Part shown: piece after piece, positions 36,749-51,700 of the stretch
How positions within the stretch are numbered: the stretch's first letter is position 1
How the letters are laid out: each line of letters opens with the position of its first letter
NCBI GenBank assembly: GCA_036925085.1
Contig: JAUPFP010000097.1
Span: 280,001-344,000 of the forward strand
Direction: 5' to 3'
From: Brachycybe producta
Lineage: Eukaryota; Arthropoda; Diplopoda; Playtdesmida; Andrognathidae
Length of the DNA: 64,000 nucleotides
Made by a program: the position numbers and the translations under genes
The notes under the pieces: generated by a model
What the model saw: the letters and a program-made list of their open reading frames with translations, nothing else
Databases searched by the model: none
What the model was told of the DNA's origin: nothing

Positions 36749-39700
36749 AAATGATAATTGGCATTGTGCATATTATTATTTGTTATGCGGGGTTGTGCTG
36801 CTGCTGCTGCATTTATTATACACGTACATGTATACTAAATAAATCTTTTGTTTTGTTTTCACATGATTCAAATTATCATTAATGATATTGATGATTTATT
36901 TTAAAAATAAATATTTGTGACATCGTTAGTCTGAACTTCATTATGTTCAAACTAGTAGCTGGTTAATTTAACATTTCAAATTGCAAGTCACTGTTTTATG
37001 GCTAATTAATCATTGTTTTGATAAAAAAAAATATTCATAAACGCACAGAATCTGCATTTCAAAAAAAGAGAGAAAAAAAAAAAGAAAATCCAGACATTCA
37101 TGTGGTATAGAAGTTGGTTGCGAAGCATGACGAGACTGATATTTCAACTTTAAGCCAGACTACTTTTCAATAGATGCGAAATGAAAAGTGTGGATCTTGG
37201 TGACGGTTTTTCAGGTCCGAAAACTCAATGATAGATAAACCGAACTGTTTGATACAGCCACTTTACATTAACGTTGACGACACCTTTGTATAAATGTCTT
37301 ATAGATCGGTTTGTGTATGCAAGCGTATCTTAGAATTGATAAAGCGCTAAACACAAAAAAAACTACAGAAATAAGTTCGAGTACCTAGAATGCATTTCAA
37401 TTTGATTTTCAAAAATGATTGAGGCCTGCTACAGAAGGTCAAAAATCTGGGTGCAGCATTGAAAATGTATCTATTTGAAATCGGCACATATAAAATCTCA
37501 ACTATGGCTTTATTTTGCTGATAATAGTTGACAAGGTGCATTGTCTGAAAAAAAATCTTATGAATCAAGTAAACAACGTTTTTCATGCACGAAATAATTT
37601 AGAAGCGAATTCTTTTCTCAAATAACCGTCGAAACAAATAACCAGAAATACTTTGTTCATGCAAAAATCTCTACATTCTACTATATCAGTATTTCCCAAA
37701 CTGTGGTCCGCGGACCACTGATTTTCTGCGGCGGTGTGCCAAGTGGTCCACAGATGAGATTTTACACTCCAACTACCAGATTGGAAGTTATGAAAAACAA
37801 GTCAGCAATTATACTTTGCTGTAAACGCCACTAAGCTACTTGTTGGTCCGCGGGTACCTCAACAACTTATCTAGCGGTCTGCCTTTGGGAATAAGTTGAG
37901 AAACACTGTACTATATTAATAGATGATCGGGACAAAATCTCGTACAAAAACGAGCTTGAATTTAATGTACATACAAAATGAAAGGTTTCGACCTGAAAAC
38001 CCTAAAAATGCACTGAGAAAAATCCTGAAAAACTTACGAAAAGTCATAAAAATAAAGAAAAGCAATGGGGAAATTCAATCAGGATTAGAAAGTGGGATTG
38101 TGTTCCCATTCATATAAATACTTAGGAATCAACTTCGACTCAAAGGAATCAATGAATGTTGATGGGGTTATGAAAATACCGCTTTCATTTTCGTGCTGTG
38201 TAAATTACACGACGGGTTTACTGGTATTTTTAAGTTTATTCACCTCTAACCATTTTAGCCATTCTAAATCAGAACGAGGATTTTATTTGAAGACCTTAAT
38301 ACGTTTTAGCATTTATTCAGATTTTACTTATTTGCAAAACTGCACTTGCTTCTTTCTGCAGCTAAACAGTTTCTCGCGTTTGGGATTTTCTTCGAAGAAC
38401 GACGTGTCAAAGAAATTACGAACTGTTTAATGTCTTCTTGTCAGTATTTTTTTTTTGTATATTTTCTTCGAGGAACACACTCAAAATGGGAAAAGGGTTT
38501 GGTGTCGCTTTACAGAAGTAAATGAACGAAACGACGGAATGGGTAATGGCAGTTAACTGTCATTGTTAACATTTTGTAGGTTTGCATTGTAGTTTATTTC
38601 GAATGTCTCCAGATGGATAGGCATTTTCACTCAAGTTTGTTTTAATGGTGACATCCTCTTTATTCGTATCTTTATGTTTATATACTGAATGGATATTACA
38701 AGGAGGAGGAGGATGAGACATTTTGTTGACCAATGAGGATGTCGACTAGACAGTTGAAATGAAATTGGGTTTTTTTTTATAAAAGAAAAGATGATGAGAA
38801 ATTGAGAGTTTATCATGAATCTGTTCTTAATAATAATATTATTAATAATCTTAATTATTTTTTTTTGTCTTTTGTTTATAGCAATTTGGACCAATTTTAG
38901 ATGTTGAAATTATTTTTAATGAAAGGGGCTCTAAGGTAAGATGATCCAACCGGTATTGTCATTCGACGTTACCTTTTTATTTGTTTGTTTGTTTGTTGTT
39001 TGTTATTTACAATTGTGCATCACTAATTTAAATAACGACGACCTCTTTTCTAATTATTTCGGAAGTAATGAATTAAAATTAATTTTTTTTCTTTCTTTCT
39101 TTGAGTTTAAAAATGAATATTCCGACGAAAATAATAAATTATTTAAATTTTTGATTCACTTTTTTAATTTGGATTTGGATTTGATTTTCTTTCTCGATTT
39201 CTCCGATTTTTATTTTTCAAGTTTATTTTTTCCGAACACGGACTGGAAATGGAATGAACGCATAAAAGTAATAAAGAAATAATTAATCGTTTAGAGAGTC
39301 CTCCTTTGTGTCAATTAAGAATTGCTTTAAAGAATTTTCAACAGTCTGTGATCGTCTCATTGGCTTTATTCCATCTCGTCTGATTTCATCTCAGTCAATT
39401 CCATTTAGGAAAACGAAGAGGGTTGGAGTTGAAGGCTAGTACTGCTTTGAATCATGATAATCTGGTCTTTAGTGCATGGAGCCAGCAACAGCCCCCTTAG
39501 CCCTCATAATTTCTTACCACAGGAGGATGATAGAAGTACATTTCCTCCCACGCAAGATTCCAGCGTCGCATTTGTAACTGTTTAGACCCCTAGTCGCTAT
39601 GCGATTTCAAGGCTCGTGGAGTTTGACAATCTTTTTTTTTTTTTTTTGTAAGTATATACTTGACTTAAGTCTTAACTGATGGTGCCGCTCGACGTGCGCC

Positions 39701-42700
39701 TAGGCCCGAAAATCTCTACTGCAAGGTTCTCTTTATAATTATTACGTGAAGCTGCCATATTCGTTTGTGATGTGACAACTGATTACGTGGGAGTGTGTGC
39801 ATGGTAGCGTACAAAAGGGATGTTTTTCTTCTTAATACACTTATCGGCTGTCACGTGACTGACAAACATGGTCGCTTTATACTTAGGCCGTATCAAGTGA
39901 GTTTTGCTCCCACTGCTATTTGTATAACTAAATTGAGTAGAAATGTCTGTTTGGTTTTCGGTGCGACACTAGCCTCTACCTCCAATCCTCGCTACCGTTC
40001 GAGATGGAATAGGTTGATATGGAATCGGATGATTTTGGAGGTTCTACCATCTCATTTAGTAATTACAATGTTCATCTATTTCACGATGATACATTTATTA
40101 ATCATGTTGTTTTTAATTTATCAGTTGAGAGAGAGAAAAAGACGAAACTGTCCATTAGTCTAAAAGCATTTCCCATTTTATTTAAAGTCTTAAGCATAAT
40201 AATATTTCATCTCAATTGCACGTACACGCCCCTTCACATGTAAATGAAAGAAGAAGAAAAAATTGTTGCCATTTGATGAAACATTGAGTACATTAACGGT
40301 GTGGGTGGCAGCGATGGTTGTCTTGTTGGTAATATTCGTAAAGCAGATGTTACATCAGACAGATCCTAGCCTCGTCTTTGTCTTTTTTTGGCCAAAAGAT
40401 ATTGATTTATTGATCTTTGTCTTTTATATATATTACAGGAATCTATCCGTTAATAATAACTTGAAAGAAAAAAATTGAGAAATCGAGAAAGATGGATCAA
40501 CAATGAATGACACACCAAAAGAAAAGGGGGAAGAGAGCCAAAAATGAAAATGTGTGCACTGAACTAGAGTAGAACAATCACGAAATGGTATAAAAGCAGG
40601 GTTTTTTTCCTGTACATATTGAAATAAAAAAGTTATCATGAGAAAACTGAAGCAGAACACAAGAGGCAGCTGTTAGTCAAAGATGTTTTCTTTGTTTCGT
40701 TAGCGAACGTGGTAACCGATACTGCTCGTGTTTTTTTACGTAATGGATGTGCTATATAAGCCTGTAACCAAATACAGTTGAAGAAAAGAGCTTAGCAACT
40801 GAAGCCTTAAATGTGACCACAAGCGAGTTATGCTCATATCTCGCTTTTTTATATAATAAACTCGGTAACTATTGCAAGGCCTACACGTAATGGGAACAAC
40901 AACATTCGCAGATTTCTCGATATTGAAAGGTGTAGGACTTACAAAATGTGTATTGCTTCACATAAAAAGGTGGTTTGCCAAATGTTTTTTTATTGATAGA
41001 AACAAACAATGAAGCGTTTTAATGCAACTGTGCTTTCTTTAGCTACATAGTAACAGCAGGATTTGAATGGTTTCAATCGTACTGTATTTGTTAAAAAGAT
41101 AGGCTCTCTCTCTCTCTCGCACTAGCAAGAAATCGTTCAATTGAACTTTTGGTACAAAAGCTTAAAAGTGTTTGTAACTTTTTTGCACCATTGCTTTTTT
41201 TTAAACAAAAGTGCGAGTTGCTATTTATACATGAAAGAAAGCATTATGCTATGCCACTTCACATATTTATAGCCCTCTTGTTATGTGCACTTTTAAAGCT
41301 ATGTTTGTCGGACAAGTAGAATTGTGCACACTTACTGTTGTGCGGCGGCATCTTGAAACATAATTTCTTGACAAGAGTTGAAAGGGTCTTGAAAAAGTTT
41401 TAAAACTTTTTTATGAACGGAAACTTGTGGAAAACCTAACATTTTCAGGGATTTTTTTTATTAAATGGAAACTTATAAAATATATAATTTGCTAAATATT
41501 TCTTTCTTTGATTGTACATACATAGTATTTAAAAAAATAGTGAGTTTGATGACGAATACAAAAAAAAAGAATAAACAAAATTTGTTTTATGATTTTTTAC
41601 ATTAATTAATTAGTTATTGTTTAATTAAATTTATTTACTAATTTATTTCTAAAAACAAGGTCATTATCTCGTGTTATTTGAAAGGCTCAGAATGTGGTTT
41701 TTTTTTTTTTTTCATGTTGCAGAATTCTACTTCTATGCATTTTCACTATGGAAAAATGAATCGAATTACCCTGGAAAACTCAATTAATGAAAAATTGATA
41801 GGTAGATGGGTTCTTTGGTAATTTGAAGTTTTTCAAGGGCATATAACGCTACGAATATACGAAGTGGCATCAAAATGAGGGCCATGCAAAGTGCAATTAA
41901 TGAATTTTCTTTATAGGCCTTCCTAGAGCTCAACAAACGTGTCTTTGAAAAATATTTCTGAAATGCAAATCAGATTTCTATACAGGCAGTTAGAAATAGG
42001 TCAAAATTTCAGTTGGCTCCGCGCCCTTGTTATGACGACTGGCAACTTCTAATTGGCTGGTTATGAAGTTTGACGTCACATGCTCCGCTCTTTTCAACGT
42101 CAGACTACATAACCAGCCAATTAGAAGTTGCCAGTCGTCATAACAAGGGCAAAGCCAACTGAAGTTTTGACCTATTTCTAACTGCCTGTGATTTCTATTT
42201 GTATGTACTTCCTATAACCCAACAAAAGTTATGAAATCATGAATGCCATCTAGTGAGATGATGATACAAAAATGGCAAAATTGAAAGAAAAGCATGTTAT
42301 CGGCCATTAAAGATAGGGACATATCCCTTATGTTTTTTTTTTTTGTTGTTGTTATATAGTTTTTCATTTCAGAATGTTCTGAAAATGGCTATTTTTTTTA
42401 GAAGAAAAAAGTTCCAAAAGCTATCATTTTGATTCATTTCGGAAGGTTTTGCTGAGCTCTCGGAAGGCCTTTAGAGCCAAATAGAAAATTTTCTTCTGAA
42501 TTAATTCTCAAAGTTAAAGAACAACATTGTTTAAAATTGAATGTACTCTTATTTAATGCACACGTTAAGTGACAAATGGAAACCTGTGTTTAGAATGGTT
42601 TTGACACATTTTCAATTGCAAGAAGCATATTTCACTTTGAGGTTGCGTACAATTTTTTTTTTTCTAACTTATTACTAGTAGAGATCCCGCGGACATCCGA

Positions 42701-45700
42701 CAGTTTTCCATCTGCGGATATTGAAATTCACTATCCGAGGCATTACTACTTATAGTAATTAGTTAGTAGTACTTAGTAGTCTATTTCAGTGTGGTAGTAG
42801 TTTTTATTTTGGCTCTCCGAACCTTTTTTTTTTTTTTTTTTTTTGGTATAAACTGTATTCTAATTTTATTGTCTTTCATGTTACATTTTGTGTTGTATAT
42901 TTGTTTTAATCCATTTTTACTAATTAATCTTTTTGTTTGTTTAATGTTTTTACTAACAGATTTATTTCATCCAATTTTTCTTTTTTCTTTTTTAATTTTC
43001 TTGTGAATTTATTTTCTTAATTAAAATTTCTTCAAATTTTTTTAATTTTTCATTTTCATTTTGCTAATTAATTCTGATTTCATTATTATATATCATTTTT
43101 GTAATTAACAACAAAATGCATCAGATTGTAATTTGTTTTTAACTTATTACGATACAATCCGAAAGAAAAAAATATGAAAATAATAAATTTCAAATTTTAT
43201 AAAATTTCATTTTATTTTATAGAAAAATTATTTTAAACTTCAGAAATTATTTTGGTTAATGCCATTTGAGATATTTAATTATTAATTTTTTTTTATTACA
43301 AACTGTTGCCATTTGTTAATAGATTTCATTAATTTCTTAACTTCCTAGCTACCTTTTACTATTTACTTTTTTTTTTTTCCTACTCCCCTCTTTTGATCTC
43401 ATTTATTATGAACTAATTATTAATTGGTAAATTAATATTACTCATTTTTGCTATCTCGATAATTGAATAGCTGATAAAAAAAATAACAATCGCTTTTTAT
43501 ATAACTGAAAAAAGAGACATTTTTTTGTTTTACTTTTTTGAAGTCGACTTTCTTTACTTTAATTACGAAATTATAATTAAATTCTAGTATATAATAATTA
43601 ATTTTTCATTTTAAAACAATAATTGTTTGACTATTTTTTGTATAATAACAAAATGTCTTTTTTTATTGTCATTATTTCAATCTTTTGTTTTTCTTTCGCT
43701 TTTTATGTTTAAAAAAAGGCACATTTCTTAACGATCTCGACGCTTTTTTATGTTGTCCACTCCACCACCACCTCCTCCTCTTCCTCCTCCTCCTCTTCTT
43801 AAATGAAGTAATTTATTAATTAATAATTATTCTTAATTATCTTAGTCCCCGTCCTCCTTATATATAATACATATATTAATCAATAATGCCCAATTATGTA
43901 GCTAAATGTCTGCTGAAATTGGTTGACATCTTGATTTTTGGATTGAATTGTGTTCCCTCCACATCCCTTTTACCCCCCTCCTCATCCTCTTCTCCTATCT
44001 TTTATCATGTCCCTGTAAATCCTTCCCGACCATTCCACTTCCAAACACCTTAAATCCATTTCTTTGATTTTTTTTTCACCCCCACCCCAAAAAAATCCAA
44101 AATGTGTTGAATTGTTGGCGCCTCACTTCATTGCTGTTGGTGCACGATGATGACAAAAAAACAAACAAAGAATAATGCATGTTTTGACTGATTTACATGT
44201 ACTTGTTTTCTTATTGCATGCAGGGATTCGGTTTTGTAACTTTCGCAAATAGCTCGGACGCAGACAGAGCACGAGAGAAATTGAACGGCACTGTGGTTGA
44301 GGGAAGAAAGATTGAGGTGCATGGTGATATTTATATTTATACTTAATAACTATATAAATATGTATCATGAATATTATATTCACCCTGACCAAAAAAAATA
44401 TGCTGATATTTTGACTCCTACTCTCCTCCTCCTTTTTCCTTTTTTTTTTTTCCTCTTGACTTTCTGCCTCTTCCTTCTTCTTCATCCAATCACATCACTC
44501 AAAACTCCACCTTCTTTTTTTTTTTTTTTCGTGTCTTTTCGCCATTTTTCGTAAAAGATTCATCCACTGAAGCTCCTCCCTTACGTTATTTTAATCCCCC
44601 CCCTCCCCCTTTTGTTCTTCTTAAAGTCTGCTCAAATCATTATTTAAATTTATTTTCAAGTTTAATTTTTTTTTATTTTAACAATTCAAGCCATAATTCA
44701 AGAAGGAAACTTGCCACTTGAAGTACAGCTTGAACCCACTCAATGTACAAGGTTTCAACACAGACAAATCTGTTTCGTGAATGCTTTCTGAAACTTAAAG
44801 AGTTTTTCTTTGTTGGAACCAATTTAAATTCATAAAGGTAAAGCAGTGCCTTGTTAGAAAATAAAATGAAAGATGAGTGATGAATCGGATGCTTTTTGAA
44901 ATTAGATAGAAGACATCTTGCTTATAAAGTTATCCATTTTTTGTTTGGTTCATTGAGAATCATATTGTAACTGAAGCACTAAGTACAGTTTGCGCCATTT
45001 ATTGACTGAACACACTTAAGTTTTAGCATGAAATTGTTTCATAGGAAATGCGCTTAGTTGATTTACCTCTATGCTTTTTTTTGTTCAGGAAGTTCAAGTT
45101 GTACTTCAAGTGTCAAATTTTCTTCGTTGAATTTAAGCCTGTGATTTTTTTTTCCTGGCATTTTTTTGTTTCTCTATAATTGCTTCTTCTTTTTCTTGTA
45201 ATTTTACTCTTTAGTCCAATTTTGCTTTTATATATAGTTTTTCTTTTATTTTCTTAATTATTCTAACAACCCGAAACCTCTTCCATTTCATTCCATTTCG
45301 ATCCTCGTCTTTTACGAAACTTTACCTTAAAAACTCCCCCCTTTTTTGTACCTATTTGTACTGGCGTTGTTCTGGTTAACAGTCAGAGATGCGGTTTGTA
45401 TGTGCGGGTGATTGTTGATTGTTCTTTTTTTATTATTATTTATTCATTATTATTATTATTAGAATGTTTTTTTTTTTGTTATAATTAGCCACAAAAAAAG
45501 TATTATTACACTTCGAAAGTACAATTTTTCTCTCTCTATATATATATTTGTGTCTTGGTCATAACCTCACAGTTTGTTGGTTTTAGTGTTTTTGTTTTTT
45601 CTTTCTTTCTCTCGGAGGCAATGAATTTATAACCCATATTTACGTACATAGATATTTTCTACTTACATAATTATTTGCAATAATAACTCTCCCAGAAAAT

Positions 45701-48700
45701 AGTAGGATTTTCTTACCTTTCCACCAAACAAACAAAAAAAAATAGCAAATTGGGATTGATTATTTTAATTTTTCTTACTCATTACTTTGAGTGTATTTCT
45801 TTATAATTTTCTTCTTGCCTTTTTTTTTTTTCGTCTTCTTTATTTTCGTTCGCTTTGATTTTACTTTTTCTACTTTACTTTCTATCTATCTCTCTTTAGA
45901 GGAATAATGATGATCTTTGTAATTTTCCAATTTCTGTGCGGATAACTTATTGCTTTTATGTTTTTTTTTTTTGGTTATATGGGAATTTGAAAAGTAGAGA
46001 TTTTGAAAAGGTGGTGCTTCTGACATGATATCTCTTTGATCTTTTTATTAATAATATTCATTTTATTTATTCCTTTATTCATCTGTCACTTAACCTCTTG
46101 TCTCATGCATCTCCGGACCCGTATTCCCTCTAAACGTGTAACATTTCGAAAGATAAAAAAAAAACTGATTTCGTCTTGACATCTATTGTCGAAACCGATG
46201 TGGTGGTTGTTCAGTTTTGTTGCCAATTATTTTGCAAACGTTGCAATTGAATAATAAAGGTGTTTTTTACACATTTCCAAGCACACAACTCCAGTATTCA
46301 TGAATTGTATATCCAATAATGGACCATGAAGACGACAACTTTCTGTGTTAAATTAGTTTGAATAAAAGAAATATTTCTACATTAAGCTGCACACGTTGGA
46401 CATATGGCAGAAAATTGTCTCGTATTCCTTGTTTCAGTTCATATCAAATGGGATATTATTATGAAACTAGTGGATGTAAGCTACAGAGAAAGAAGCAAAT
46501 TCTAATCATTCCAACTTTTGTCTCCAGAAGGTGTCTGATCCCCACTACCCATGACATCGGGGTTTTTTCTTTTGCACATAGGCGACTTTAAAAACATCGC
46601 GGTGTTTTGAAAGTTTTCAGTTTTGGCGACAAACTCGACTTCATTTTGTCGCCGAAAAGTCTTTCAACCGGATGTTCTTCACGAACATATTTCAGCCTTC
46701 AAATAATGTGCGATTGAGTTCAGAATAGAAGCTAGGAACTCCCTCGAACAAAGGGTGCTCGAGGCCGGTTAACAATGGCCTTGTAGCCGTGAAACCCTGG
46801 TCTCGACTGAACTTATATTAGCGTTCCAAGAATATTGCAGGGCAGTAGCCATGGATATATGAAAGCAGTCTCTTAGTGGATTGGTTTTTTGTGCTTCGGC
46901 TTTTTCCGATCCACAGTGGCACAAAATCTTAATAAGTAAGAAATTAGGTAAAAAGAAAAGGGATTGTCATGCCCTAATACCTACGGGTGGGAGGGTCGAT
47001 AACAACATTCCTGTATGTTATTCTGGAAAAGAAACGCAAGTGCCCTGCCGTAATAAACAGTGATTGAAAGAATTGCAAGATTTTATTGCACAGCTCATTT
47101 TCGTGTTTTTGGTGGTTCACATTGTTGCAAACAGTATTTCTCATAATTTATAGCTTAATAATTGTTATGGTTTCCTGCAACGTTTGCAAAAAACTATTGG
47201 CAACGGAATACTTTTTGAAACAAGCTAACTGTATGTAACAATTGTTATTCTTGTTACTGGTTTGAAAACGATAACGTTTTTTTTATCTGGAATGTGACTC
47301 TCTCTGCCTTCTTTTCCTGCTTTGTTTTTATCTTTTTTAGGTTTTTAATTTTAATTTTGTCTTCTAATACCAATGTGTCTGCTTTTTGTCAGTACTGGGA
47401 ATGGGGTACATATATAGATATACTGTATATATACATATATATGATACCAAAGCATTACATGGTTTTATTGTTTTTTTTTTCTTCTTTGGCCTTGCCCCAA
47501 ACTGCAAGAATGGTCATCGTTTATAATGTAGTTGAGAGATAAGTTACTTTTATTGGGAGAATTTGAGTTTTGTTTGTTTTTCCCTCAAGAAATTTGAGGA
47601 ATTACTTTTAAAAGTTAGATTGAAGCAATAATAATATTAATAAACAATTTACTGAAGAACTTTATTAAATTGCTTTGCTTCATAAGGCACTGGTGCACAC
47701 CATAAAGTAATGAAGCAACAATGCAAGCGCGTTTACTACTGCGTTACAATGCATTCCCTGAATCATCATTTACTTCGGTTGGTACATTTGAACAATTGCA
47801 CATTTGCAGTTTTGTATAGTTGAACATTGCAAATGCGCAGGTTTGTGCCTTTGAACTTTGCACGTGCGCATGCGCAGTAGTGAGCGGCCTTACATTTCCT
47901 GCTACATTACTTCATTGCGCCAATCTTTAATGTTGTTTGAATTTAAGTGAGCAAGATAAGAAAAATTCTCAAATTCCGCCAAATGACGTAGCCTTGATTC
48001 TCTAGCATTTGAACAAACAAAAAAAAAACAGCATCTCTCTATATTAGTTTTCGTTTATTGCCTCTTTTTTCTTCACGCTTTTCTGTCTCACTGTTAACCT
48101 CACGTTGATAATGATAAGGATGATTATGAATTGATCATGACTTGATTATATATGATGGTGATGTTGAAAGCAAGTTGCAACGGTCTTGGTTTGTTTTAGA
48201 TGGGAGAAAAAATACAAAGCTCTAGCAAAAAAATAACTCATATTCTGTTTTAATTGTATGGTTTCTGGGTATGATTTGGGGCAGTATAATAATTGCAAAC
48301 ATTAATAGCCAATAAACAACAACAAATTCCCGTTTTCCCATCTAATTTTATCCCTCGATGTTATTTAGCAAAGAATTGTGTCCCAAGTAAGTTTCCTGTC
48401 CAAAAAAACAAAAGACGAAACACCTCCTTTTTCCTCGCCACTTTTCCTATGTGTAGTCTCTTTTTTTACTCTACTGCCTTTTTTTCATTTATTTCTCTCA
48501 TATTCACGCTTTGTTAACCAAAATTATTAAAAATTATAATATATATATAAACTGTTAAGACACTCACAATTCAGAAGCGTTATTAGACTAGTTAATCGTG
48601 AGTCTGTTTCGAACAAACACCATGCACCAACCTATCGGATGGTGTTGATGTCTGTAGCTCTCGCTCTTCGACTCAGTTTGACTTTTCCATGGATGTCCTA

Positions 48701-51700
48701 TGCAGGCCAGGCCGTCTGTCAATCCATAGGGTGCCAATATTGTTGTGAGTCTCTCTCTCTGTCTTGTAGCCATTGGCTGGAATCCCAAAATTTGGTGGAT
48801 GATCGCAGACGGTGGTTACTGGTTGGTAAAATTAAATGTTCTCTAATTGCTTCCATTTACCATGATGAGAAAAAAAAAATAAGTTTATGAGAAATATTCA
48901 ATACATGAAATGAAAAAAAAAAAACAAGCAATCAATTCTGTTGAATGATAATATAATTAATTTGGGTTGTTCGTTTACGCTAGTTCTGATGGTAGACTAG
49001 TTGCTAGTATTATTATCACGATAAAAGTTAAGGTAAAATCACTCGATGTTCGTGAATGTGCCTCGTTGTGATGGATGGTTTTTAGGGCTTTTCTTTTTGT
49101 CTATTATTTTGTAAAAAAAAAAATAGACATTTAAATGGTGAAATGCAGAATGGTTCTTAAAATTGATTCCAAAAAAAAGTAAATTTTAACATCTGGAAAG
49201 CAGCAACTCACATGTTGCATCATAAATGTTATTGGTAACTTATTGCACATAATTGCTCAAAAATGACTGAAATGCAAAACAGTAACTAAATTCCGTGAAA
49301 AGTAATACAGAACTTGTTTCGTGTGTTTTTTTTTAAATACTATGTTTATCTGACATTCTGTCATAGTGTGAAAAGTCCCTAACTTTAGATGCCTGAAAAT
49401 TAATTTTACTGCTAGTATGCCATTTTCTTTGTGAACAGAATGGATTGCATATACATGTACATTATAACTAGGCTTGCCACCTTTCCTTTTTTGTGGAGGA
49501 CAGTCCTCCACAAAGGAGGACGTGTGACCTTTGTGTTGGACATTTTTGCCTTCGTGGAGGCCGCAGGACATTTCTTCCACATGGAGGACTGTCCTCCACA
49601 GGTGACAAACCTAATTATAACCTGCTGCTTTCACTTTCAGAAAAATGTAGATTAAAAAACTTTGCTTTTAAGGTTCTGATTTTGAAGCGATGATTCATTT
49701 TTTAATATAAATATATTATAATATAGCAGGCTGCGCCACAAAACATTTGCTTAAGTTATTGTTTTTTCGATAAATTTAGCTGTTTTATTGTGTAGTTGGT
49801 TTGATTGATAAGTTTTGTTTGATTTATTGGGGGTTTTTTTCCTACTACATTTCAAATGTCTGCAATATATAACGTCTTTATAAATTGCTTTTTCCCTATC
49901 TTCTCTTCTCGAGCTTTTAATGCCAAGCGTGTTTCAGCTTCTTTTTTTTTTACTACATGTACACCGTAGGTGCGAATAACGCGGGCATTTTCTTTCTAAA
50001 ATCCTTTTGGTCTTATCTAATGGCCAGTGTTTCGAGGTTATTGCTAAGCTATACCAATCTGGATTTTGGCTTATATTGGATCGAGAAAGTTGTATTTAGG
50101 GTTTTTCTTAAAGCGAATTATAGGAAAACGCTTAAAGATTCATTGTTTCATTTTTTTCTTTCAAAGTGTTAGGTTAATTTATACTTTCAAAATTTATAGC
50201 CCACAAATGAAGGCGCCATATTAAGCTATGTTTTGCCGCTAAAATGTCATGTATTTATGGTTTCTTTAGGTGCATGGAGTACGTTCAGTTCCTAAGCAGT
50301 TCTGTTTTATGCAAATCAATCATAAATTTTTGTAGATTGGGAGAGGTACCTGCGCGCTTTTCTAACAAAATTTAGTTTCACTTTTTCTAAAAAAATAATT
50401 TTTGAAAGAGAGCCTGTTCCACTGTGTTCCTAAATTTTTAGTTAATCCTGTGTTTCCTAAGATAACAGTGCCGTAATATAGCGGCCATAATATTACGGTA
50501 AATTACGACACGAAAAACATTTTCATAGATGTAAATGGATGTGGTTTTCTCGAAAGGTGTGGTGCTTACCGCTCTCGAGAAAACCACATCCATTTACTTC
50601 TATAAAAACGTTTTTTGTATCGTCATTTACCGTCATATTACGGCCGCTATTTTAGGAAATCCTAGCTGTAATCCCTCAGACGTCACAACCTTCATCTAAG
50701 GGTGCGACAGACTACTCGGGCAAAGTGAGTGGCTCGTACTACTCCTAGACAAACCCGAGTAATGTGGACGGACTCGCGAGCAGCGATGCAAGTAGCACGA
50801 GTAACGCAAGCCAGGGGTTCGTCTGGCTCTGCTTGGTGTCGGTACATCAAACAGATGCTCGTCAAGACTTCTAAATCATTGGATGGGGATGAGCACAGTT
50901 TAGTTGACTCGATGTACTCGTGGCGTTTCTCAGAAGTATGAGCGCTTGATAATAAAACTAGTAATCAAATGGTCGTCATCGCTCATCGGTTCCGCACGAG
51001 TTAAAAAGCCTCTCGAGTAACTGAACTTTCAACCCTCAGTTAACAAAAGCACAAGCCCGAGTACGAGTGCGCGCACGAATAGTCTGAACGTACCTTAAGG
51101 TAGCATACTTGGGCCGTTTTAAAAATACTTAGAAACTGAGCGCAACCAGTATGTAACCTACCTTATCCCATCCTAAAATGATAAAATATATTGGGAAAGT
51201 CTGCATGGCTTACACTGTCTGCTTTTTATTAGTGAATATCTCGGAAACAATAAAAGTCACACATTTGAAATCTAAGGGGATTGACTGTTAACAACATATC
51301 AAAATAGTTGAAATAGATGAAATAAAATGTTACCGAATTAAAAACAAATAGTTTGAAAAAATCTTTTCCTTCAGGAAAAAAAATGACAATTTAGCCATTT
51401 TTAAAATTCAACAACTTTACAAACCCATGGTGGCTTTTCTAGTTTCTGAGATATTCAATTTTAATTTAGTTGTCCCACTTTTTATGTTTTGGTAATAGAG
51501 TACTACAGTATAGGGCGTTCGTCTGGGATATTCTGTTTATCTGTAAAAAAAAATGCTGTAGTTTTTGCATTAAATAGAAATAATAGCTAAGGCTTTGTGA
51601 CAGTAATTCTTCAAATGGATTATATATTATTATTCCTTTCATGCTAAGTTTTTTTAGCTTGTATTCTAATTTAGCTTTTATATTAATATATACGGTTGAT

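Larger units (their letters stand above)
33828..38881 (+). other. RBFOX intron B-C (5.05 kb)
   Basis: GT-AG intron. It contains a (GA)n run at 36709-36744, an inverted-repeat element at about 36130-36298 and a hAT-type MITE at 37687-37908. I see no further exon in it; the open frames inside are short, of low complexity and lack family similarity. Confidence 0.8.

Noticed and set aside
44123..44554. Open frames on both strands around exon D
   Set aside because: Shadows of low-complexity C/T-rich DNA; only the 93-nt exon in the RBFOX phase has family similarity.
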